A DNA stretch of 64,000 bases from Desulfonatronum lacustre DSM 10312 (GCF_000519265.1 NZ_KI912608.1:2885313-2949312), one strand, 5' to 3'. Counted from the stretch's first letter, positions 20,655 through 31,870 are shown. Numbers and translations: made by a program. The notes: generated by a model not told the origin, from the letters alone.

Positions 20655-23099
20655 GTGAAGAACAACATATTTATTGAAGAGGAAATGCAGCGCTCCTATC
20701 TGGAGTACTCCCTGAGCGTGATCATCGGCCGGGCCATCCCCGATGTCCGGGACGGGCTCAAGCCGGTGCACCGGCGAATTCTGTTCGCCATGCATGACCT
20801 GGGGAACACTTACAACCGGGCGTACAAGAAATCGGCCCGTATCGTCGGCGATGTGATCGGTAAGTATCACCCCCACGGCGACAGCGCGGTGTACGACGCC
20901 ATGGTCCGCATGGCCCAGGATTTTTCCATGCGCGAACCCCTGGTGGACGGGCAGGGCAACTTCGGGTCCCTGGACGGAGACGCTCCGGCGGCCATGCGGT
21001 ACACCGAAGTGCGCATGTCCAGGCTGACGTCGGAGTTTTTGCAGGACATCGACAAGGAAACCGTTCCCTTCCGGCCCAACTACGACAACACCTTGCAGGA
21101 GCCGGAAATTCTGCCCACCAAGGTACCCAACCTGCTGCTCAACGGTTCGTCCGGGATCGCGGTGGGCATGGCCACGAACATCCCCCCGCACAATCTCGGC
21201 GAGCTGATCGACGGCCTGCTGCTGTTGTTGAGCAAGCCTGAAGCCGAGTTGGCGGACCTGCTGGAATATATCAAGGGTCCGGATTTTCCCACAGCCGGGT
21301 TCATCTACGGTCGGCACGGGATCATTGACGCTTACAAGACCGGCAAAGGCTCCATCAAGGTCCGGGGCAAGGTGGATATTGAGGAGCGCTCCAAACAGGC
21401 CGAGTCCATCGTGATCACCGAGATTCCGTATGCCTTGAACAAGGCCAATCTCGTGGAAAAGATCGCTCAGATCGTCCATGAAAAAAAGGTGGAGGGGATC
21501 AGCGACCTGCGGGACGAATCCGACCGCAATGGGATTCGAATCGTCATGGATCTGAAGAAAAACGCCATCCCGGAAGTGGTGATCAATTCCCTGTACAAAT
21601 TCACGCCTCTGGAATCCTGGTATCACATCAACACCCTGGCGGTGGTCCACAACCGGCCCCAACTTCTGAAGTTAAAAGACGTTTTGGAGCTGTTCATCGA
21701 ACACCGCAAGGAAGTGGTCCTGAACCGGACCCGGTATGATTTGAACAAGGCCGAACAGCGGGCGCACATTTTGGAAGGGCTGAAGATCGCCCTGGAAAAC
21801 ATCGATGAGGTCATCGAACTGATAAAGTCCTCCAAGACGCCCGCGGAAGCCAAGCAGAACTTAATAGCCCGTTTCGCCTTCACGGACCTCCAAAGCCAGG
21901 CCATCCTGGACATGCGCTTACAGCGCCTGACCAACCTGGAACGGGACAAACTTTTGGCCGAATACCAGGAACTGATCAAGCGAATCGAATATCTGAAGAG
22001 CATCCTGCAAAACGTGGAGGTTTTGATCCAGGTCATCCGTGAAGAGTTGGTGGAGATCAAGAAACAATACGCTACCCCGCGACGATCCGTGATCGTGGAG
22101 GAAGACGCCGGCAGCATCAATATGGAAGATTTGGTGGGCGACACGGAAGTGGTGGTCACCCTGTCCCAGCGCGGCTACATCAAGCGCACACCCATGGACA
22201 TCTATCAGCAGCAGAAGCGCGGGGGCCGCGGCATCTACGGCGCTTCCACGGTTTCCGAGGACATCATCGCCCAGATGTTCACCACCACGAATCACAATTT
22301 CATCCTGCTGTTCACCAACAAGGGCCGGATGTATCAGATCAAGGCCTATAACATTCCCGAAGGTTCGCGCACGGCCCGGGGCATTCACGCCTCCAACCTG
22401 CTGCCCCTGGACAAGGACGAGTTCATCGCCACGGCCATGACCATCAAGGATTTCGCCACGGACAAGGATTTTCTGTTCGCCACCAAAAGGGGCGTGGTGA
22501 AGCGCTCCCAGGCTCAGTTGTACGTGAACTGCCGGCAAAGCGGCCTGAAGGCGGTCAATCTCCATCCGGAAGACGAACTGATTACCGTGCGGGAGATTTC
22601 CTCCTCTGCCGAGGTGGTCCTGATCAGTAAACACGGCAAGTCCATTCGGTTTTCCTGTTCGGATATCCGCTCTACCGGTCGAGCTACGGCCGGGGTCAAG
22701 GGCATGGACCTGAACCACGACGATCAGGTGGTGTCCTGCGTGGTCACGGACGACGACCAGCGCCATGAAGTGCTGACCGTTTCGGCCAACGGTTACGGCA
22801 AGCGAACTCTGCTGGAGAACTATCGCAGCCAGTCCCGGGGCGGGAAAGGTGTGATCAACATGCGCGTGACGCCCAAGACCGGCAACGTGGTTGGCTCGGT
22901 CCTGGTTCAATCGGAGGACGACCTGTTGATCCTGACCAGCGCCGGAAAGATCATTCGGATGAACGTGGCCGGAATCAGCCGCGTGGGTCGCGACGCCCAG
23001 GGCGTGATGCTGGTGCGCATGGACCCGGACACCATGGTGGTCGGCTTCGACAGCATTGACGTTGACGAAAAGGAATTGTTGGACAACGGTGAGGAATAG
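20655..23099 (+). CDS. gyrA: DNA gyrase subunit A
   Basis: DNA-cleaving subunit of gyrase. The breakage-reunion domain has [37 protein letters not shown] and the catalytic Tyr in [10 protein letters not shown]. The quinolone-determining region reads [20 protein letters not shown] with Ser and Asp at the classic positions, the quinolone-sensitive type. The GyrA box QQKRGGRG and six blades of the C-terminal domain are present. I prefer the GTG at 20655, which follows CGGAG by 5 bases and places four residues before the conserved IEEE; the ATG at 20625 in the same frame adds ten residues. It ends 11 bp from the convergent regulator. Confidence 0.97.
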   Translation: MKNNIFIEEEMQRSYLEYSLSVIIGRAIPDVRDGLKPVHRRILFAMHDLGNTYNRAYKKSARIVGDVIGKYHPHGDSAVYDAMVRMAQDFSMREPLVDGQGNFGSLDGDAPAAMRYTEVRMSRLTSEFLQDIDKETVPFRPNYDNTLQEPEILPTKVPNLLLNGSSGIAVGMATNIPPHNLGELIDGLLLLLSKPEAELADLLEYIKGPDFPTAGFIYGRHGIIDAYKTGKGSIKVRGKVDIEERSKQAESIVITEIPYALNKANLVEKIAQIVHEKKVEGISDLRDESDRNGIRIVMDLKKNAIPEVVINSLYKFTPLESWYHINTLAVVHNRPQLLKLKDVLELFIEHRKEVVLNRTRYDLNKAEQRAHILEGLKIALENIDEVIELIKSSKTPAEAKQNLIARFAFTDLQSQAILDMRLQRLTNLERDKLLAEYQELIKRIEYLKSILQNVEVLIQVIREELVEIKKQYATPRRSVIVEEDAGSINMEDLVGDTEVVVTLSQRGYIKRTPMDIYQQQKRGGRGIYGASTVSEDIIAQMFTTTNHNFILLFTNKGRMYQIKAYNIPEGSRTARGIHASNLLPLDKDEFIATAMTIKDFATDKDFLFATKRGVVKRSQAQLYVNCRQSGLKAVNLHPEDELITVREISSSAEVVLISKHGKSIRFSCSDIRSTGRATAGVKGMDLNHDDQVVSCVVTDDDQRHEVLTVSANGYGKRTLLENYRSQSRGGKGVINMRVTPKTGNVVGSVLVQSEDDLLILTSAGKIIRMNVAGISRVGRDAQGVMLVRMDPDTMVVGFDSIDVDEKELLDNGEE

Positions 23100-23110
23100 G
23101 AGGTTGAAAA

Positions 23111-24712
23111 TTACGTCCGCCCCCGGCCTCGGGGCGCGGTGATCCCCAGCTTGCGCATTTTGCCCCGCAGGGTGCTGGGGTTCAGGTCCAGCAATTCGGC
23201 GGCCCCGCCGGGGCCGATGACCTTGCCGCCCGTGCGTTCCAGGGCCGCGCGGATCAGCCTGGTCACGGCATGGTCAAAGGGGAGCACGTCCTCTTCCGTC
23301 GTGGAAGGCTGTTTGCCCTCCGGGGCTGGTCCGCCGGGATGCATCTCCACGCTCAGGATGTCGGAGGCGGGCGAGGCTGCCTGATTCTGACTTTGGACCT
23401 GACCCTGGTTCTGACCCTGGCTCTGGCTTTGGATCAGGGAGCGCTCCACCAGGTTCTGCAGCTCCCGCACGTTGCCGGGCCACGGGTGCTGCTTGAGCAG
23501 GTCCAGGGCCCCCGGGGCCGGGCGGACCTTACGGGTGATCTTCATCTCCCGGGACTTTTTGGTCAGCAGATGATCCAGCAGGGCGGGAATGTCCTGCGGG
23601 CGGTGCCGCAGGGGCGGGATCATGATCGGGAAGACGTTCAGCCGGAACCAGAGGTCCTCGCGAAACGTTCCATCCCGGACCATCTGCTCCAGATTGCGGT
23701 GCGTGGCGCTGATGACCCGGACGTCCACCGGGATGGTCCGTGTACCGCCGACCCGTTCGATTTCCTTCTGCTGCAAGACCCGGAGGAGCTTGACCTGAGC
23801 GCCAGGAGTCAGCTCGCCGATCTCATCCAAAAAAATCGTGCCTCCTTGGGCGCGCTCAAACCGGCCCCGCTTCTGGGCAATGGCGCCGGTGAACGCCCCT
23901 TTTTCATGCCCGAACAGCTCGCTGTCCAGCAGGCTTTCGGGCAATCCCCCGCAATTGACCTTCACAAAGGGCCCGCCCCGCCGAGGAGAAGCCCGGTGCA
24001 GGGCGTTGGCCAGAAGTTCCTTGCCCGTGCCGGTTTCTCCAAGAAGCAGGACCGGGCTTTCCAAGGGGGCGACCTGCCGGACCAACAGCATCACCTCTCG
24101 GAGTCCCAGATCCGCGCCGATGATCGTATCGCTGGAAGTAATGCCGCGCAGCTCGTTGAACAGATATTGGTTGTCGTCCTCAAGCATTTCCTTGAGCCGG
24201 ACCACTTCCTGATATTGCAAAGCGTTGGCCAGGGCTACGGCAAAGGGTTCGTTGAGGGTGTTCATTAATCGGGCGTGCCGCTCCGTATAGCGGCCGCGGC
24301 CCTCGGCCCCCAAGAGGAGCATCCCGATGCGCTTGTTTTCGAGGTCCAGGTCGGTGCGCAGCAACGAAGTATTATCCGGCCAGGTCATCTTCAGGATGGG
24401 TAAAACAGCCGGCTCCGCGTCCTTCCAGTCGTTGATAATGTTGAACGTGGGCGCGGATCGCCACTGTTGCCGCACATAGGCCAGGGAAACGTCCGGCACG
24501 GTCAGGGACTCCGGCGACTTCGGCCAATGGTCGGGAAAAATGCGGACGATGGTCCGCCCGATGTTCAGATCCGGATCAAACAAGCCGATAAACAGCCCAT
24601 CCGCCGGAACAAACTCCCGAATGAACTCCAGGGTCCGCTCCATGGCCCGCCGCAGATTCAGACTGCTGCAAATCCGCAGCGTCGCTTCCCGAAAAAAAAT
24701 GTTGTCGTCCAT
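23111..24712 (-). CDS. Sigma-54-dependent transcriptional regulator with N-terminal GAF-like domain
   Basis: Enhancer-binding protein that opens sigma-54 promoters using ATP. The N-terminal ~190 residues look like a GAF sensor ([20 protein letters not shown]). The AAA+ domain has Walker [20 protein letters not shown], the sigma-54 contact loop GAFTGA, Walker [10 protein letters not shown] and the sensor [11 protein letters not shown] low-complexity linker [17 protein letters not shown] precedes a Fis-type helix-turn-helix ([20 protein letters not shown]). It is divergent from two small genes, with three palindromes in between, which suggests local control and possible autoregulation. The signal is unknown. 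Confidence 0.93.
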   Translation of the reverse strand: MDDNIFFREATLRICSSLNLRRAMERTLEFIREFVPADGLFIGLFDPDLNIGRTIVRIFPDHWPKSPESLTVPDVSLAYVRQQWRSAPTFNIINDWKDAEPAVLPILKMTWPDNTSLLRTDLDLENKRIGMLLLGAEGRGRYTERHARLMNTLNEPFAVALANALQYQEVVRLKEMLEDDNQYLFNELRGITSSDTIIGADLGLREVMLLVRQVAPLESPVLLLGETGTGKELLANALHRASPRRGGPFVKVNCGGLPESLLDSELFGHEKGAFTGAIAQKRGRFERAQGGTIFLDEIGELTPGAQVKLLRVLQQKEIERVGGTRTIPVDVRVISATHRNLEQMVRDGTFREDLWFRLNVFPIMIPPLRHRPQDIPALLDHLLTKKSREMKITRKVRPAPGALDLLKQHPWPGNVRELQNLVERSLIQSQSQGQNQGQVQSQNQAASPASDILSVEMHPGGPAPEGKQPSTTEEDVLPFDHAVTRLIRAALERTGGKVIGPGGAAELLDLNPSTLRGKMRKLGITAPRGRGRT

Positions 24713-24731
24713 CTTGAGTCAATCTTGGTGT

Positions 24732-24794
24732 GTCATATTTAACGGGTTGTGCTGTAAAGTCATATTTGACGGGCATTATTTAGTCAAATATGAC
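24732..24794. promoter_or_regulatory. Three 12-bp palindromic operator/enhancer candidates
   Basis: Three sites lie upstream of both the sigma-54 regulator and the divergent small gene: GTCATATTTAAC (24732-24743), GTCATATTTGAC (24759-24770) and GTCAAATATGAC (24783-24794). The second is an inverted repeat of GTCA around a four-base centre, and the third is its exact reverse complement, so sites two and three also form a larger dyad. They start 27 and 24 bp apart. Dyads read by the Fis-type domain of an enhancer-binding protein would look like this. The link to the adjacent regulator is inferred. Confidence 0.65.
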
Positions 24795-24845
24795 TTTTAA
24801 ATAATGACCATCATCGCAACATATTAAATTAAAAGTTTTTTATAC

Positions 24846-24861
24846 TTGGCACGACAAATGA
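24846..24861 (+). promoter_or_regulatory. Possible sigma-54 promoter (weak -12 element)
   Basis: TTGGCACG is a perfect -24 element, but at the -12 spacing the sequence is ATGA instead of TTGC. It lies about 50-115 bp downstream of the three palindromes and about 60 bp before the small gene at 24922. The arrangement is right for an enhancer-dependent promoter, but the poor -12 element leaves this uncertain. Confidence 0.35.
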
Positions 24862-24921
24862 AAAGTACTCCTATCCGTCAAAACCGACACTGCTTCGAAC
24901 ATATTGCCCGGAGGCGTGGAA

Positions 24922-25209
24922 ATGCAGGAGTTCAGGGTCAAAAGGACCGGCAGGGACGATCTGGTCTTTCAGGGCGAGGTTATTTTCGCCGTCAGGCTGG
25001 AAAAGGTCAAATTCGTTCTCTATCTGACACGGAAAAGGACGTACGTCTTGTCCCGCGAGTACTACTTTCTCAATCTGCGTTATCTCAGAATGGCTCATTG
25101 TTTCGACACGTTGAAGGAATTGAACGCCTTCGCGACGTCGGAAAAGGACATGGATGCGGTGCGATTCATCATCAAAAACGACGCTTCGTTTTCCCGGGCA
25201 ATGAGCTGA
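24922..25209 (+). CDS. Small protein of unknown function
   Basis: 95-residue soluble protein, MQEFRVKRTGRDDLVFQGEV at the start, rich in aromatic and basic residues (VKFVLYLTRKRTYVLSREYY). I do not recognise the family. GGAGG lies 7 bases before the ATG at 24922, so I prefer it over an in-frame TTG at 24904. It is the first gene downstream of the palindromes and possible sigma-54 promoter, and the next small gene starts 22 bp after its stop. The shared control region with the enhancer-binding protein suggests it is a target of that regulator. Confidence 0.7.
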   Translation: MQEFRVKRTGRDDLVFQGEVIFAVRLEKVKFVLYLTRKRTYVLSREYYFLNLRYLRMAHCFDTLKELNAFATSEKDMDAVRFIIKNDASFSRAMS

Positions 25210-25231
25210 CCGGCCCCGCCGAGGCGATACC

Positions 25232-25504
25232 ATGCAAAGAATGGAAGTCATCTACGTCTGCCCGCTCAGTCGCGAAGAGGGGTTGCGAGCGAAACAAAGC
25301 GCGGAGGAACTGTACCTTTCCGGCGAGGGGGCCGTGAACTGCATTGACGTCTGGGCGTGTCCGGAACGAGAAGGCGACATCGTCATTTTGCTGTATAAAG
25401 ACCAGGAACCGGGGATGGAGGAGTTGTCTCCGGAAGGAGCCAGAATCGCGGACTTTTTTTCACGGTTCGGCTGGGTTTCGCATACCCGGTGGTCGAGGGT
25501 GTGA
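25232..25504 (+). CDS. Small protein of unknown function
   Basis: 90-residue soluble protein (MQRMEVIYVCPLSREEGLRA and onward), with GAGG about 8 bases before the ATG. The pattern beta-helix-beta-beta suggested by VIYVCPLS, GLRAKQSAEELYLS, GAVNCIDVWACP and GDIVILLYKD could be a ferredoxin-like fold, but I cannot assign it. It follows the 95-residue gene at 22 bp and is probably cotranscribed with it. The efflux genes begin 110 bp later, so possible cotranscription with them is unproven. Confidence 0.65.
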   Translation: MQRMEVIYVCPLSREEGLRAKQSAEELYLSGEGAVNCIDVWACPEREGDIVILLYKDQEPGMEELSPEGARIADFFSRFGWVSHTRWSRV

Positions 25505-25614
25505 GGGGGCGGCAATCGATCGATTTCGATTTCGATTTTGAGCATGCACTGAATGGTTGTGTCGTGTTGAATGGAAAACAGAGAGAGAACGGCATGAAGA
25601 TATGGAGGGTCGGG

Positions 25615-26814
25615 ATGCGAAGGGATGTTTTTTTTGTCCGGTATGGCGCGGCCATGATGGTCGTTTTGTTGTTTGTCCTCGGGCTGGCGGCGTGCGGTGG
25701 GTCCTCGGAGCCCCAGGAGCGTCCCGCGCCTCCTCCTCCGCCGGTGACCGTTTTGACCGTGCAGGCGCGGGACGTGGAGGTGGTTCGGGAGTATCCGGCC
25801 AGGGTTCACGGTTCGCGTCAGGTTCAGATTCGCTCCAGGGTGGAGGGAATCCTGCGCGAGCGGCTGTATGAGGAAGGCAGGGTGGTCAAGAAGGATGAGC
25901 TGCTGTTTCGCATCGATCCGGAACGCTATGAGATCGCCCTGCGGCGGGCCGAGGCCGATCTGGCCGACGCCCGGGCCAACCTGAACCATGCCCAAAGGGA
26001 GTGGGACAGGTATTCCCGGCTGTTCGCCGAGGCCGCGGTGAGCGAGCTGGAGCGGGACAAGGCCCTGACCGTCCTGGAAACGGCTCAGGCCCGTTTCGCC
26101 CAGGCCCAGGTGGCCGTAACCGACGCCCGGCGCAACCTCGGCTACACGGAAGTCCGCGCCCCGGTGGCCGGAGTGACCGGCCTGGAGAATCTCTCCGAGG
26201 GCAATCTGATCGAATGGGGCGGGCTGCTGGCCACCATCACCCAGCATGATCCGGTGCACGTCCGGTTCGCCATGCCGGAAACCGATGCCGCGATGCGTGG
26301 CGACGGCCGCTCCCGGCGCGCGGAACTGCTGCTGCCGGAAGGGCTGAAGTATCCCCACCCCGGAGAGATCGACTTCACCGCCAGCGTGATCGACGCCCGG
26401 ACCGGCACGGTCACGGCGCGGGCCGTTTTTCCCAATCCGGACCAAACGCTGATCCCCGGACAATTCGTCCGAATTCGAGTCGCCCTGCAAAATTTGGAAG
26501 GTGTTTTCGCGGTGCCCGAGGCCGCCGTGGGCCAGGGCCGCGAAACGCCGCACCTGTTTGTCCTGGACGACGAGGACGCGGCCGGGATCAGGCCGGTCCG
26601 TCTGGGGCCGGTGAGCGACGGTCGACAGATCGTCCTGGAGGGACTGAACAACGGTGACCGGGTCGTTATCAACGGTCAGGTCGCCCTGCGCGACGGCGCG
26701 CCCGTGAACGTCGTGGAGACCGTCCATGACGATGCCGTAGGGGACACTCCCGAGGGTGATCAAGTGACCAACGGCCAAATTTCCGGGGAGAATCCGGAGC
26801 CGGAGGAACGCTGA
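25615..26814 (+). CDS. RND efflux periplasmic adaptor (membrane fusion lipoprotein)
   Basis: Periplasmic adaptor that links an inner-membrane RND pump to an outer-membrane channel. The 399-residue protein has a lipoprotein signal ([15 protein letters not shown], lipobox LAAC), a proline linker, the barrel-lipoyl block [20 protein letters not shown], a helical hairpin ([20 protein letters not shown]) and the second lipoyl half [17 protein letters not shown] chose ATG 25615, preceded by GGAGGG at 5 bases; ATG 25594 is possible. It is coupled to the pump by TGATG. No outer-membrane channel gene is adjacent, so it probably shares a TolC-like partner. Confidence 0.93.
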   Translation: MRRDVFFVRYGAAMMVVLLFVLGLAACGGSSEPQERPAPPPPPVTVLTVQARDVEVVREYPARVHGSRQVQIRSRVEGILRERLYEEGRVVKKDELLFRIDPERYEIALRRAEADLADARANLNHAQREWDRYSRLFAEAAVSELERDKALTVLETAQARFAQAQVAVTDARRNLGYTEVRAPVAGVTGLENLSEGNLIEWGGLLATITQHDPVHVRFAMPETDAAMRGDGRSRRAELLLPEGLKYPHPGEIDFTASVIDARTGTVTARAVFPNPDQTLIPGQFVRIRVALQNLEGVFAVPEAAVGQGRETPHLFVLDDEDAAGIRPVRLGPVSDGRQIVLEGLNNGDRVVINGQVALRDGAPVNVVETVHDDAVGDTPEGDQVTNGQISGENPEPEER

Positions 26815-29800
26815 TGTTTCGCTTCTTCATCGATCGACCGATCTTCGCCTCGGTCATTTCCATCATCATTATTCTGGCCGGAGGGGCCGCCCTGCGCGTG
26901 CTGCCCGTGGAGCAGTATCCGAACGTGGTTCCGCCGCAGGTCGTGGTCGCGGCCATGTACCCGGGCGCCAGCTCCGAAGTCATCGCCGCGGCCGTGGCCG
27001 CTCCCCTGGAGCAGGAAATCAACGGCGTGGACAACATGATCTACATGGAGTCCAGCGCCACGGACTCCGGGATGCTGCAAATCACGGTCTCCTTTGAAAT
27101 GGGCACGGACCCGGACCAGGCGGCCATCAACGTGAACAACCGGGTTCAGGCCGCCGCCTCCCGGTTGCCCCAGCGGGTCCGGGATCTGGGGGTGCGCGTG
27201 GAGGCCCGTTCCACGAACATCTTGATGGTTCCAGTGCTCTACTCGCCCGACGACAGCCGGGACACGCTGTTCATCAGCAACTACGCCCTGCTCAACGTCC
27301 TGGACGAGTTGGTCCGGCTGCCAGGCGTGGGGGAGGCCTCCCTGTTCGGCTCCCAGGACTACTCCATGCGCATCTGGTTGAACCCGGACAAGCTGGCCCA
27401 GTACGACCTGACCCCGTCGGACGTGGCCGCCGCCGTCCGGGAGCAGAACGCCCTGTTCGCCGCCGGTCAATTGGGCGCCGAGCCTTCCCCGGCGGACCAG
27501 GCCTTTTCCTTTGCCGTGACCACCCGAGGCCAACTGGCCGACGCCCAGGAGTTCGAACGGATCATCCTGCGCTCCTCCGAGGACGGGGGCGTGCTGCGTC
27601 TGGGCGACGTGGCCCGGGCCGAGCTGGGCTCTCAGAGTTACGCCTTTTCCGCGACGTACAACGGCCAGTCCGCCGTGCCCATCGGGGTTTATCTCCAGCC
27701 CGGGGCCAACGCCCTGGATACGGCCAATCGAATCCACGACACCCTGGAGGCGCTTTCCCAGCGCTTCCCGCCCGGCGTGGCCCATACCGTGGCCTACGAC
27801 ACCACCGAGTTCGTGGAAATCTCCATCCGCGAAGTGATGATCACCCTGGTCATCGCCGTGGTCCTGGTGGTGCTGGTCACCTTCGTCTTCCTGCAGCGCT
27901 TCCGGGCCACCCTGGTCCCGGCCGCGGCCATTCCAGTCTCCCTGGTGGGCACCTTTGCCGGGATGCTGGCCATGGGCTTTTCCGTGAACCTGCTGACCCT
28001 GTTCGGCCTCGTGCTGTCCATCGGCATTGTGGTGGACAACGCCATCATCGTCCTGGAAAACGTGGACCGGTTGATGCGCGAACAGGGCCTGCGGGCCCGG
28101 GAAGCAGCCATCGAGACCATGAAGCAGGTTTCCGGAGCCGTGGTCTCTTCGACCCTGGTTCTTGTGGCGGTATTCGTGCCCGTGGCGTTTCTCGGCGGGA
28201 TGACCGGCGAACTCTACCGCCAGTTCGCGGTGACCATCTCCGTTTCCGTGGTGGTTTCCGGCGTAGTGGCCCTGACCCTGGCCCCGGCCATGTGCGCTCT
28301 GCTTTTGGACCGCAAGGTCCGCAAGACGTCCGGGCCCTTTGCGCTGTTCAACTATTTGTTCGACAAGCTCACCGCCGCCTTTGCCTGGATCGTGGAGAAG
28401 ATGCTGCGCCACGCCGTGATCAGCATGCTGCTCTTCCTGGCCGTGACCGCCGGGACGGTGTACGCGGTCACGCGCCTGCCCTCGGGCCTGGTCCCCCAGG
28501 AAGACCAGGGCGTGGCCATGGTCGTCTTTCAACTACCCCAGGGGTCGGCCCTGCCGCGCACCGAGGCCGCGCGGGAGACCATCACGGGCATGCTCACCGG
28601 CCTGGACGAGATTCAGGACTTTACCACCGTGGCCGGGTTCGACATCTTTGACGGAGCCTTGCGCACCAACGCCGGACTGGGCTTCGCCAACCTGACCGAC
28701 TGGAAGGACCGCCGAGCCCCCGGTCAGGACGCCATGTCCCTGGCCGGACGGATCATGGGCATGGGCATGAGCGTCCCGGAAGCCAACGTGCTTGCCTTCA
28801 CCCCGCCGCCCATCCAGGGGCTGTCCCTGACCGGAGGCGTGCAAGGCTACCTGGAGGTCCGCGACGGCTCCTCGCCCCGGGAGGTCGAAACCCGGGCCGG
28901 ACGCTTCATCGCGGCGATCAACGCCCGTCCTGAAGTGACCAACGCCCGGGTCACCCTGGACACCACCATCCCCCGCTACCACGCCGAGGTGGACCGGGAA
29001 AAGGCCCGGGCCGCGGGCGTGCCCATCAACCAGATCTTCGAGGCCATGCAGAGCACCTTCGGCGCCCTGTACGTCAATGACTTCACCCTGGCCGGACGCA
29101 ACTGGCAGGTGAACATGCAGTCCGAGGGCGAATTTCGGAGCCGGCCCGAAGACCTGAACCGGGTCTTCGTACGCTCGGAGCACGGCCAAATGCTGCCCCT
29201 GAGCGCCCTGGTCACCCTGGAGCGCCGGCCGGGCCCGGACGTCATCAACCGCTTCAACGGCAACGCGGCGGCCAAATTTTTCGCCGATCCGGCCCCGGGC
29301 TTCACCACGGGCCAAGCCAAGGAGGCCATCGAAGAGACGGCCCTGGACGTGCTGGACCAGGCCACGCGGATCGGCTGGGTGGGGGAGGCCTACCAGTTGG
29401 ACGCCGCAGCCGGGGCCGGAGCTCTGGCCTTCGGGCTGGGCCTCTTGATGGTCTTTTTGATCCTGGCCGCCCAGTATGAACGCTGGTCCCTGCCTTTCGC
29501 CGTGGCCTCGGCCGTGCCCTTCGGCGTGCTCGGCGCGGCCCTGTCCGGCCTGTGGCGCGGCTTTCCCAACGACATCTACTTCCAGATCGGCCTGTTGGTG
29601 CTCATCGGACTGGCGGCCAAAAACGCCATCCTGATTGTGGAGTTTGCGGCCCAGAACCGGGAACGCGAAGGCCTGTGCGCCTTCGACGCGGCCCTGGCCG
29701 CGGCCCGACAGCGCTTCCGGGCGATCATGATGACCGCCCTGACCTTCATCATCGGCTCCCTGCCCCTGGTCTTCGCCACCGGCGCGGGCGCCAACAGCCG

Positions 29801-29951
29801 TCAGGAGATCGGCACCGTGGTGGTGGGCGGCATGATCCTGGCCAGCTCCCTGGCCCTGCTCTTTGTCCCGGTGTTCTACAAACTGATGGACGACTCCTCG
29901 TTTTGGTTCCACAACCGGAAGATGCTCCATCCGGAGAAGGAGTGCTCTTGA
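26814..29951 (+). CDS. RND multidrug efflux transporter, HAE1 family
   Basis: Proton-driven inner-membrane exporter of the AcrB/MexB type; 1045 residues, the normal size. It begins [20 protein letters not shown] and has the porter-domain landmark [15 protein letters not shown]. Transmembrane helix 4 carries the proton-relay Asp pair in [19 protein letters not shown]. The second half has [20 protein letters not shown] and [20 protein letters not shown]. Its start overlaps the adaptor stop by one base. Substrates cannot be predicted; the sensor-type regulator at 23.1 kb is close but separated by two genes. Confidence 0.96.
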   Translation: MFRFFIDRPIFASVISIIIILAGGAALRVLPVEQYPNVVPPQVVVAAMYPGASSEVIAAAVAAPLEQEINGVDNMIYMESSATDSGMLQITVSFEMGTDPDQAAINVNNRVQAAASRLPQRVRDLGVRVEARSTNILMVPVLYSPDDSRDTLFISNYALLNVLDELVRLPGVGEASLFGSQDYSMRIWLNPDKLAQYDLTPSDVAAAVREQNALFAAGQLGAEPSPADQAFSFAVTTRGQLADAQEFERIILRSSEDGGVLRLGDVARAELGSQSYAFSATYNGQSAVPIGVYLQPGANALDTANRIHDTLEALSQRFPPGVAHTVAYDTTEFVEISIREVMITLVIAVVLVVLVTFVFLQRFRATLVPAAAIPVSLVGTFAGMLAMGFSVNLLTLFGLVLSIGIVVDNAIIVLENVDRLMREQGLRAREAAIETMKQVSGAVVSSTLVLVAVFVPVAFLGGMTGELYRQFAVTISVSVVVSGVVALTLAPAMCALLLDRKVRKTSGPFALFNYLFDKLTAAFAWIVEKMLRHAVISMLLFLAVTAGTVYAVTRLPSGLVPQEDQGVAMVVFQLPQGSALPRTEAARETITGMLTGLDEIQDFTTVAGFDIFDGALRTNAGLGFANLTDWKDRRAPGQDAMSLAGRIMGMGMSVPEANVLAFTPPPIQGLSLTGGVQGYLEVRDGSSPREVETRAGRFIAAINARPEVTNARVTLDTTIPRYHAEVDREKARAAGVPINQIFEAMQSTFGALYVNDFTLAGRNWQVNMQSEGEFRSRPEDLNRVFVRSEHGQMLPLSALVTLERRPGPDVINRFNGNAAAKFFADPAPGFTTGQAKEAIEETALDVLDQATRIGWVGEAYQLDAAAGAGALAFGLGLLMVFLILAAQYERWSLPFAVASAVPFGVLGAALSGLWRGFPNDIYFQIGLLVLIGLAAKNAILIVEFAAQNREREGLCAFDAALAAARQRFRAIMMTALTFIIGSLPLVFATGAGANSRQEIGTVVVGGMILASSLALLFVPVFYKLMDDSSFWFHNRKMLHPEKECS

Positions 29952-30148
29952 TGCGCGGATGAATGACCGGCCTGTTTCGAACAGTTACTGGCCAGCTGGC
30001 CTTTCGCGGGAATGACGTGTTTTTCAATACGTTTCCGAGTCAGTTATACTCGCAAAGGCGGTATCCATGCTGCTTTTACTCGGAAGAGTGCGAGTAGTTA
30101 TACCAATTCTACTTCGGCAATGCGTTTTTCGCTTGAGAAAATGCAGTT

Positions 30149-30244
30149 ATCGGGGTCGGCGTCGGTATCGGTATCGGTATCGGTATCGGGATAGATACTG
30201 TTTGTTCGCCAATAATTCTAATTCGATCCCGATACCGATACCGA
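30149..30244. repeat. Hexamer-repeat hairpin element
   Basis: The gap between the RND pump and glnQ (29952-30356) holds no convincing gene. It contains four perfect copies of CGGTAT at 30163-30186. The segment 30174-30191 is perfectly complementary to 30227-30244, giving an 18-bp stem with a 35-base loop. A longer degenerate arm (GGGGTCGGCGTCGG) precedes it. A related but different element with (A/T)TCGG units lies at 51.2 kb. It looks like a dispersed repeat rather than a terminator. Confidence 0.75.
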
Positions 30245-30356
30245 AAGAGAAGCTTTGAATTAGAAATGGTATTACAACCATTTTTTGTTTCGATGGACTT
30301 GCCTCTTCCAGGTCCGACATCCTCGTCGCGATTCGGCTGTGCCGGAGAATTGGGAT

Positions 30357-31085
30357 TTACTGAATATGACGCAAAAAATCCCGCAATCGTTCCGAGGGAG
30401 GGTTTTCGTAAAGATCTTTGGGCGGTCCGTCGTGGATGATCCGGCCTTCGTCCATGAAGATAAGCCGGGTGCCCACGTTGACGGCGAAATTCATTTCGTG
30501 GGAAACGATGACCATGGTCATGCCTTCCTCGGCCAGAGAGCGCATCACGGCGAGCACCTCTCCTTTCAATTCCGGATCCAGGGCCGAGGTGGGCTCGTCG
30601 AAAAGCATCAGCTTGGGCTTCACCGCCAAGGCGCGGGCAATGGCCACGCGTTGCTGCTGTCCGCCCGAAAGCTGTGACGGATAGTGGTTCCCACGTTCCT
30701 CCAGGCCCACTTTGCGCAACAATTCGGCGGCCAGTTCCCGAGCTTCGGCGCGAGATAAGCCGCGCACCTTGCGCGGTCCGAAGGCCACGTTTTCCATGGC
30801 CGTCATCTGAGGAAAAAGGTTGAACTGCTGAAAGACCATGCCCGCCTCCAGCCGGATCAGTCGGACATCGGTTTTGGAATCCGTGACGCTTTTGCCGTCC
30901 ACCAGCAGCTCTCCGGAGGTGATCTTCTCCAACACGTTGATGCAGCGCAGCAAAGTTGACTTGCCCGAGCCCGAGGGGCCGATGACCACAACCACCTCGC
31001 CTTGATCAATGTTCAGGTCGATGTCCCGCAATACCGTTACCTTGCCAAAATTTTTACAGACCTTCCGGCACTCGACCATGCTCAT
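30357..31085 (-). CDS. glnQ: Glutamine/polar amino acid ABC transporter, ATP-binding protein
   Basis: Cytoplasmic ATPase of a polar amino acid importer. The 242-residue product has Walker A IGPSGSGKSTLLRCIN, the Q-loop in MVFQQFNLFPQMT, signature LSGGQQQRVAIARAL, Walker B LMLFDEPTSALDPEL and the His switch VIVSHEMNFA. The start at 31085 overlaps the permease stop by 4 bp and has AAGGATG upstream; an upstream in-frame ATG at 31172 lies inside the permease gene. The symbol follows the close resemblance of the neighbouring binding protein to GlnH. Confidence 0.94.
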   Translation of the reverse strand: MSMVECRKVCKNFGKVTVLRDIDLNIDQGEVVVVIGPSGSGKSTLLRCINVLEKITSGELLVDGKSVTDSKTDVRLIRLEAGMVFQQFNLFPQMTAMENVAFGPRKVRGLSRAEARELAAELLRKVGLEERGNHYPSQLSGGQQQRVAIARALAVKPKLMLFDEPTSALDPELKGEVLAVMRSLAEEGMTMVIVSHEMNFAVNVGTRLIFMDEGRIIHDGPPKDLYENPPSERLRDFLRHIQ

Positions 31086-31738
31086 AGGATTTTCATCCTT
31101 CGTTCCAGCAGACGCAGGGACAGCGCCAGGGTTGTCGTCATAACCATGTACAGGATGGCCACCGCGGTCCATACTTCCAAGGCCCGAAAGGTGGAAGCCA
31201 TGATCTCCTGCCCCTGCCGGGTCAGCTCGCCCACGCCGATGACGATGAACAAAGAGGTATCCTTGAGGCTGATGATGAACTGGTTGCCCAATGGAGGAAT
31301 CATCCGCCGGAAGGCCAGTGGACCGACCACGGACATGATGACTTGCAGCCTGGACAGGCCCAATGCAAGACCGGCGTCCACCAAGCCCTTGTTGATGGAG
31401 AGCACGGCCCCGCGGACGATCTCCGCGATATAGGCTCCGGCATTGACGGAGAGCACCATGATCGCCGCGTTCAAGGCGTTCATGCGGATTCCCAGGGCCA
31501 GGGGCAAGGCGAAATAGACGAACATGGCCTGGACCACTATGGGTGTTCCGCGAATGAAGGCCACGTAGGTAAAGGCAATCCAGTTCAGCACCGGAACCTT
31601 GTAGGCCTGGAACAACCCGGTAAGAATCCCGAGCAGAGTCCCCCCGATTAAACCGTAGAACGTGATTTCGATGGTCAGCTTCACGCCCTTCATCAGTTGG
31701 GGCATGGAGTTGAGGACCACGTCGTATTGAAATTCCAT
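31082..31738 (-). CDS. glnP: Glutamine/polar amino acid ABC transporter, permease
   Basis: Inner-membrane subunit of 218 residues, normal for the His/Glu/Gln/Arg/opine permease family. It has about five membrane helices and the coupling-loop EAA motif in KGLVDAGLALGLSRLQVIMS, followed by VGPLAFRRMIPPLGNQFII. The N-terminus YDVVLNSMPQLMKGVKLTIE is the usual family opening. It lies between glnH and glnQ; a strong hairpin sits between glnH and this gene, which should leave it less abundant than the binding protein. Confidence 0.95.
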   Translation of the reverse strand: MEFQYDVVLNSMPQLMKGVKLTIEITFYGLIGGTLLGILTGLFQAYKVPVLNWIAFTYVAFIRGTPIVVQAMFVYFALPLALGIRMNALNAAIMVLSVNAGAYIAEIVRGAVLSINKGLVDAGLALGLSRLQVIMSVVGPLAFRRMIPPLGNQFIISLKDTSLFIVIGVGELTRQGQEIMASTFRALEVWTAVAILYMVMTTTLALSLRLLERRMKIL

Positions 31739-31813
31739 TGGATGTATCCTGATGGTTAAAGGTGTCGGCAGGCGTGAAAAAGACCTCGGTGGCGAAACAT
31801 CAACCGGAGGTCT

Positions 31814-31858
31814 CCGCGTTGGAGCGCGGTCCAGAGATTGGACCGCGCTCCAACGCGG
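31814..31858 (-). promoter_or_regulatory. Perfect 20-bp intercistronic hairpin between glnH and glnP
   Basis: CCGCGTTGGAGCGCGGTCCA at 31814-31833 is exactly complementary to 31839-31858, with loop GAGAT. It lies 12 bp after the glnH stop and 75 bp before glnP, in the transcribed direction. No U-run follows, so it is more likely an mRNA-stabilising or partial-termination structure that keeps binding-protein mRNA in excess than a full terminator. This function is inferred from analogous transporter operons. Confidence 0.8.
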
Positions 31859-31870
31859 CGCGAGGACGGA

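Noticed and set aside
25513-25540. Short ATCGATTTCGATTTCGATTT run as a third copy of the hexamer element
   Set aside because: Only three units and no complementary arm, so it does not form the hairpin seen at 30.2 kb.
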